Source of the DNA: Prevotellaceae bacterium
Lineage (GTDB): Bacteria > Bacteroidota > Bacteroidia > Bacteroidales > Paludibacteraceae
DNA length: 64,000 bases
Direction of reading: 5' to 3'
Assembly (NCBI GenBank): GCA_031271465.1
Contig: JAISVR010000001.1
Coordinates: forward strand, 1-64,000
A program made the position numbers and the translations under genes. Of the stretch, positions 62,211-64,000 are shown in pieces. How positions within the stretch are numbered: position 1 is the stretch's first letter; each line of letters begins with the position of its first letter. The notes below the pieces were generated by a model. That model searched no databases and was not told the DNA's origin. It saw nothing but the letters and a program-made list of their open reading frames with translations.

Positions 62211-63433
62211 AACTGCCGTTTTACATAGCCCGCCGTTATCTTTTTTCCAAGAAATCGCATAACGCTATCAACATCGTTTCGGCGATTTCGGCAGGTGGTG
62301 TACTGGTTGGAACGATGGCGTTGGTATGTGTACTGTCGGTATTCAATGGTTTTGGCTCAGTGGTGGAAGGACTGTTTTCGGCTTTCGACCCCGATTTAAA
62401 AATCACGCTCGTGCAAGGCAAATCGTTTTCCGTAGAGGAAAATGAAATACAAGCCGTTCGGGAAATGAAGGAAGTGATTTGCTTCACCGAAGTATTGCAG
62501 GAAAACGCTATGTTGCGCTATAAAGACAAGCAAACACCGGGCGTGGTAAAAGGAGTGAGCGACGATTTTTCCCGCATGACGAATATTAAACAAATTATCG
62601 TAGCGGGCAATTTTCTGTTGCACGACAATGCTTTCAACTACGGTGTAGCAGGTCTTGGTTTGGCAGGAACGCTTGGGGTAGCTCCATATTTTAGCGACCC
62701 GGTGTATATATACGCTCCCCGTCGCGACGCTACAATCAACCTTGCCGACCCGACAACGGGCTTTTCGACCGATTATGCTTTCGTTTCTGCCGTTTTCTCC
62801 GTTCAACAGCCGGAATACGACGAGAAAATGTTTATCGTGCCTATTGAAATGACGCGCGAGTTGTACCAATATCCGCCCGATGCGGTAACAAATATCGAAC
62901 TCAAAATTGATTCCACAGCCGATTTCTCCGCCGTGAAAGAAAGAATCGGGCAAACACTCGGAACAAAATTCAAGGTCCTCGACCGCTACGAACAGCAGGA
63001 AGATTATTTCCGCATCATGAAAGTGGAAAAATGGATTGCTTTTTTTATCCTTGGCTTTATCCTTCTTATCGCCATTTTCAATATCATCGGCTCGCTGTCG
63101 ATGCTCATTATCGACAAAACCGACGACATTCGTACCTTGCGCAATCTTGGTGCAAGCGAACAGCTTATTCGGCAAATATTCCTGTTCGAAGGTTGGCTTA
63201 TTTCGCTGCTTGGCGCAATTATCGGTATTGCAGTGGGCAGTGCATTGTGTTTGTTGCAACAGCATTTTGGCTTTATCCAACTTCCGGGGAGCGAAAATTT
63301 TGCCATCAAAGCTTATCCCGTTTTACTCGAATGGAGCGATGTACTTGCCGTGCTTGTTACTGTATGTGTTATGGGTTTTGTGGCGGCTTGGTATCCTGTT
63401 AGGCAAATAAAAATTGAGAGGGAAAGTGTATAA
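62207..63433 (+). CDS. FtsX/LolC-LolE-type ABC transporter permease
   Basis: Membrane protein of 408 residues. TM1 is at about 18-42 after FYIARRYLFSKKSHNAINIV, a periplasmic MacB-like domain follows (about 45-265), then three TM segments in an FtsX-like domain (KVEKWIAFFILGFILLIAIF, IGSLSMLIIDKTDDIRTLRN, LVTVCVMGFVAAWYPVRQIK). The N-terminal RRYLFSKKSHNAINIVSAIS stretch is typical of lipoprotein-releasing permeases LolC/LolE. It would pass lipoproteins from the inner membrane to the LolA carrier with a LolD ATPase coded elsewhere. Confidence 0.9.
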   Translation: MKLPFYIARRYLFSKKSHNAINIVSAISAGGVLVGTMALVCVLSVFNGFGSVVEGLFSAFDPDLKITLVQGKSFSVEENEIQAVREMKEVICFTEVLQENAMLRYKDKQTPGVVKGVSDDFSRMTNIKQIIVAGNFLLHDNAFNYGVAGLGLAGTLGVAPYFSDPVYIYAPRRDATINLADPTTGFSTDYAFVSAVFSVQQPEYDEKMFIVPIEMTRELYQYPPDAVTNIELKIDSTADFSAVKERIGQTLGTKFKVLDRYEQQEDYFRIMKVEKWIAFFILGFILLIAIFNIIGSLSMLIIDKTDDIRTLRNLGASEQLIRQIFLFEGWLISLLGAIIGIAVGSALCLLQQHFGFIQLPGSENFAIKAYPVLLEWSDVLAVLVTVCVMGFVAAWYPVRQIKIERESV

Positions 63434-63441
63434 AAAAACTA

Positions 63442-64000
63442 TTGCCAATACTGATATTTTTAATTTCGATTTCTACATACGGACAATATTATGCCGATAT
63501 CGATATTTCAAAAGCATACATATTTCCTTGGAATAGTTCAAAAAAGGGCTATCAGGCAAGATATCGTTTTGGCGTTTCGGAAGGAGAATCTGAATTAAGA
63601 TTAATCGTAGACGGCACAGTTATTGTTGCTCAAACAAAATGTCGTGTTATAGATACAGCAACAGGCGGATTCAAAGATGTATATAATACATTTACCAATG
63701 TCAGAATTGAAGGAAATAAATTTTACAGCGACCAAACAAACGGTGAATTTGTAACTTTGAAGTTGGATCTTAATAATATAAAGGGACTTCTTGTGCATAA
63801 TCCCTGGACTTACAAATTTAATAACCGCGGTGAATTTGGAAGAGCCATCTTTGAGCTTATTTCCTTCAAAAAACAGGGAGTTCATTTAGATGGTGAATAT
63901 GCTGCTTCGACAAGGATTTTGACAGAACAGGAACTCGAACAATATTCTCTTGCCGAACTTGAAATAATGCGAAACGAAATCTTTGCCCGTTATGATTTCA
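63442..64000 (+). CDS. Exported protein with YARHG-type domain, no ATG start, 3' end outside window
   Basis: The frame stays open from 63418 to the window end, with normal codon use. The N-terminal (L)PILIFLISISTYGQ is a clear signal peptide. No ATG or GTG is in frame: candidates are TTG at 63442 or ATA at 63430, which would give IKKLLPILIF. One base fewer near 63429 would put the GTG at 63426 in frame. The mature part is beta-rich, with IDISKAYIFPWNSSKKGYQA and VQ-type strands. At the cut end it reads LAELEIMRNEIFARYDF, the start of a YARHG domain. It follows the permease gene by 8 bases. Function unknown. Confidence 0.6.
   Translation, partial: MPILIFLISISTYGQYYADIDISKAYIFPWNSSKKGYQARYRFGVSEGESELRLIVDGTVIVAQTKCRVIDTATGGFKDVYNTFTNVRIEGNKFYSDQTNGEFVTLKLDLNNIKGLLVHNPWTYKFNNRGEFGRAIFELISFKKQGVHLDGEYAASTRILTEQELEQYSLAELEIMRNEIFARYDF

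Overview
The window is chromosomal DNA from a member of the Bacteroidota, most likely order Bacteroidales. The evidence is the repeated TAnnTTTG -7 promoter element, the weak Shine-Dalgarno sequences, the glycine-lipid gene pair glsA-glsB, the phosphoglycerate-mutase-like homoserine kinase beside thrC, and the rsfS-ftsH-cdsA-psd-pssA order. Family or genus cannot be fixed from sequence alone. Most of the window is core metabolism and envelope biogenesis. It is interrupted by accessory patches and many short palindromic repeats. No tRNA, rRNA, CRISPR array, transposase or phage gene was recognised.

Layout. 1-3.2 kb (+): hexuronate catabolism (kdgK 3' part, eda, an ExuT-like transporter). 3.2-12.3 kb: an arginine-decarboxylase-type PLP enzyme (-), rpe, comEC, a DHH phosphoesterase, the end of the threonine pathway (putative homoserine kinase, thrC), then a TauE/SafE permease (-). 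12.6-14.6 kb: accessory patch with a small hypothetical gene, a 21-bp minisatellite, a vestige of the murG 3' end and a DUF4143 ATPase. 14.7-25.8 kb (-): division and cell wall cluster mraZ-rsmH-ftsL-ftsI-murE-(four-helix-bundle gene)-mraY-murD-ftsW-murG, with a probable MraZ operator in front. 26-30 kb: glsA-glsB and transketolase. 30.3-34.8 kb: accessory island with a VapD-type pair, a MITE-like element, an orphan KASIII-like enzyme facing a TetR regulator, a DUF559 protein and copies of a composite intergenic repeat. 34.6-37.8 kb (+): metK behind a SAM-II riboswitch, ilvE and a YkgJ-type Cys-cluster protein. 37.8-44.6 kb (-): two outer-membrane barrels and the operon rsfS-ftsH-cdsA-psd-pssA-FKBP. 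44.8-49.8 kb: aroK, alanine dehydrogenase, pyrE, a SRPBCC protein, ispD (-), aroA, and a broken ispE fragment. 50.2-53.5 kb: a G+C-rich accessory patch with two genes, then repeats and a (TG)28 microsatellite. 53.5-59.7 kb (-): a tyrosine phenol-lyase/tryptophanase-like enzyme, an HhH protein, an M23/LysM peptidase, an exported unknown and murF. 59.7-64 kb (+): cysS, a membrane protein, rbfA, a LolC/E-like permease and an exported YARHG-type protein cut by the window edge.

The strongest unusual signals are genome-remodelling ones. The four-helix-bundle (23S-IVS type) gene inside the dcw cluster has an 18-bp perfect inverted repeat on both sides. The 3' end of murG is repeated beyond the adjacent ATPase gene. 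A frameshifted ispE start abuts aroA. Palindromic or inverted micro-repeats have become part of the coding sequence of murG, murE, ftsW, cysS and a membrane-protein gene. Functional leads are the SAM-II switch on metK, a candidate new partner for VapD, and a lyase missing a residue that is conserved in the members of its family I remember.
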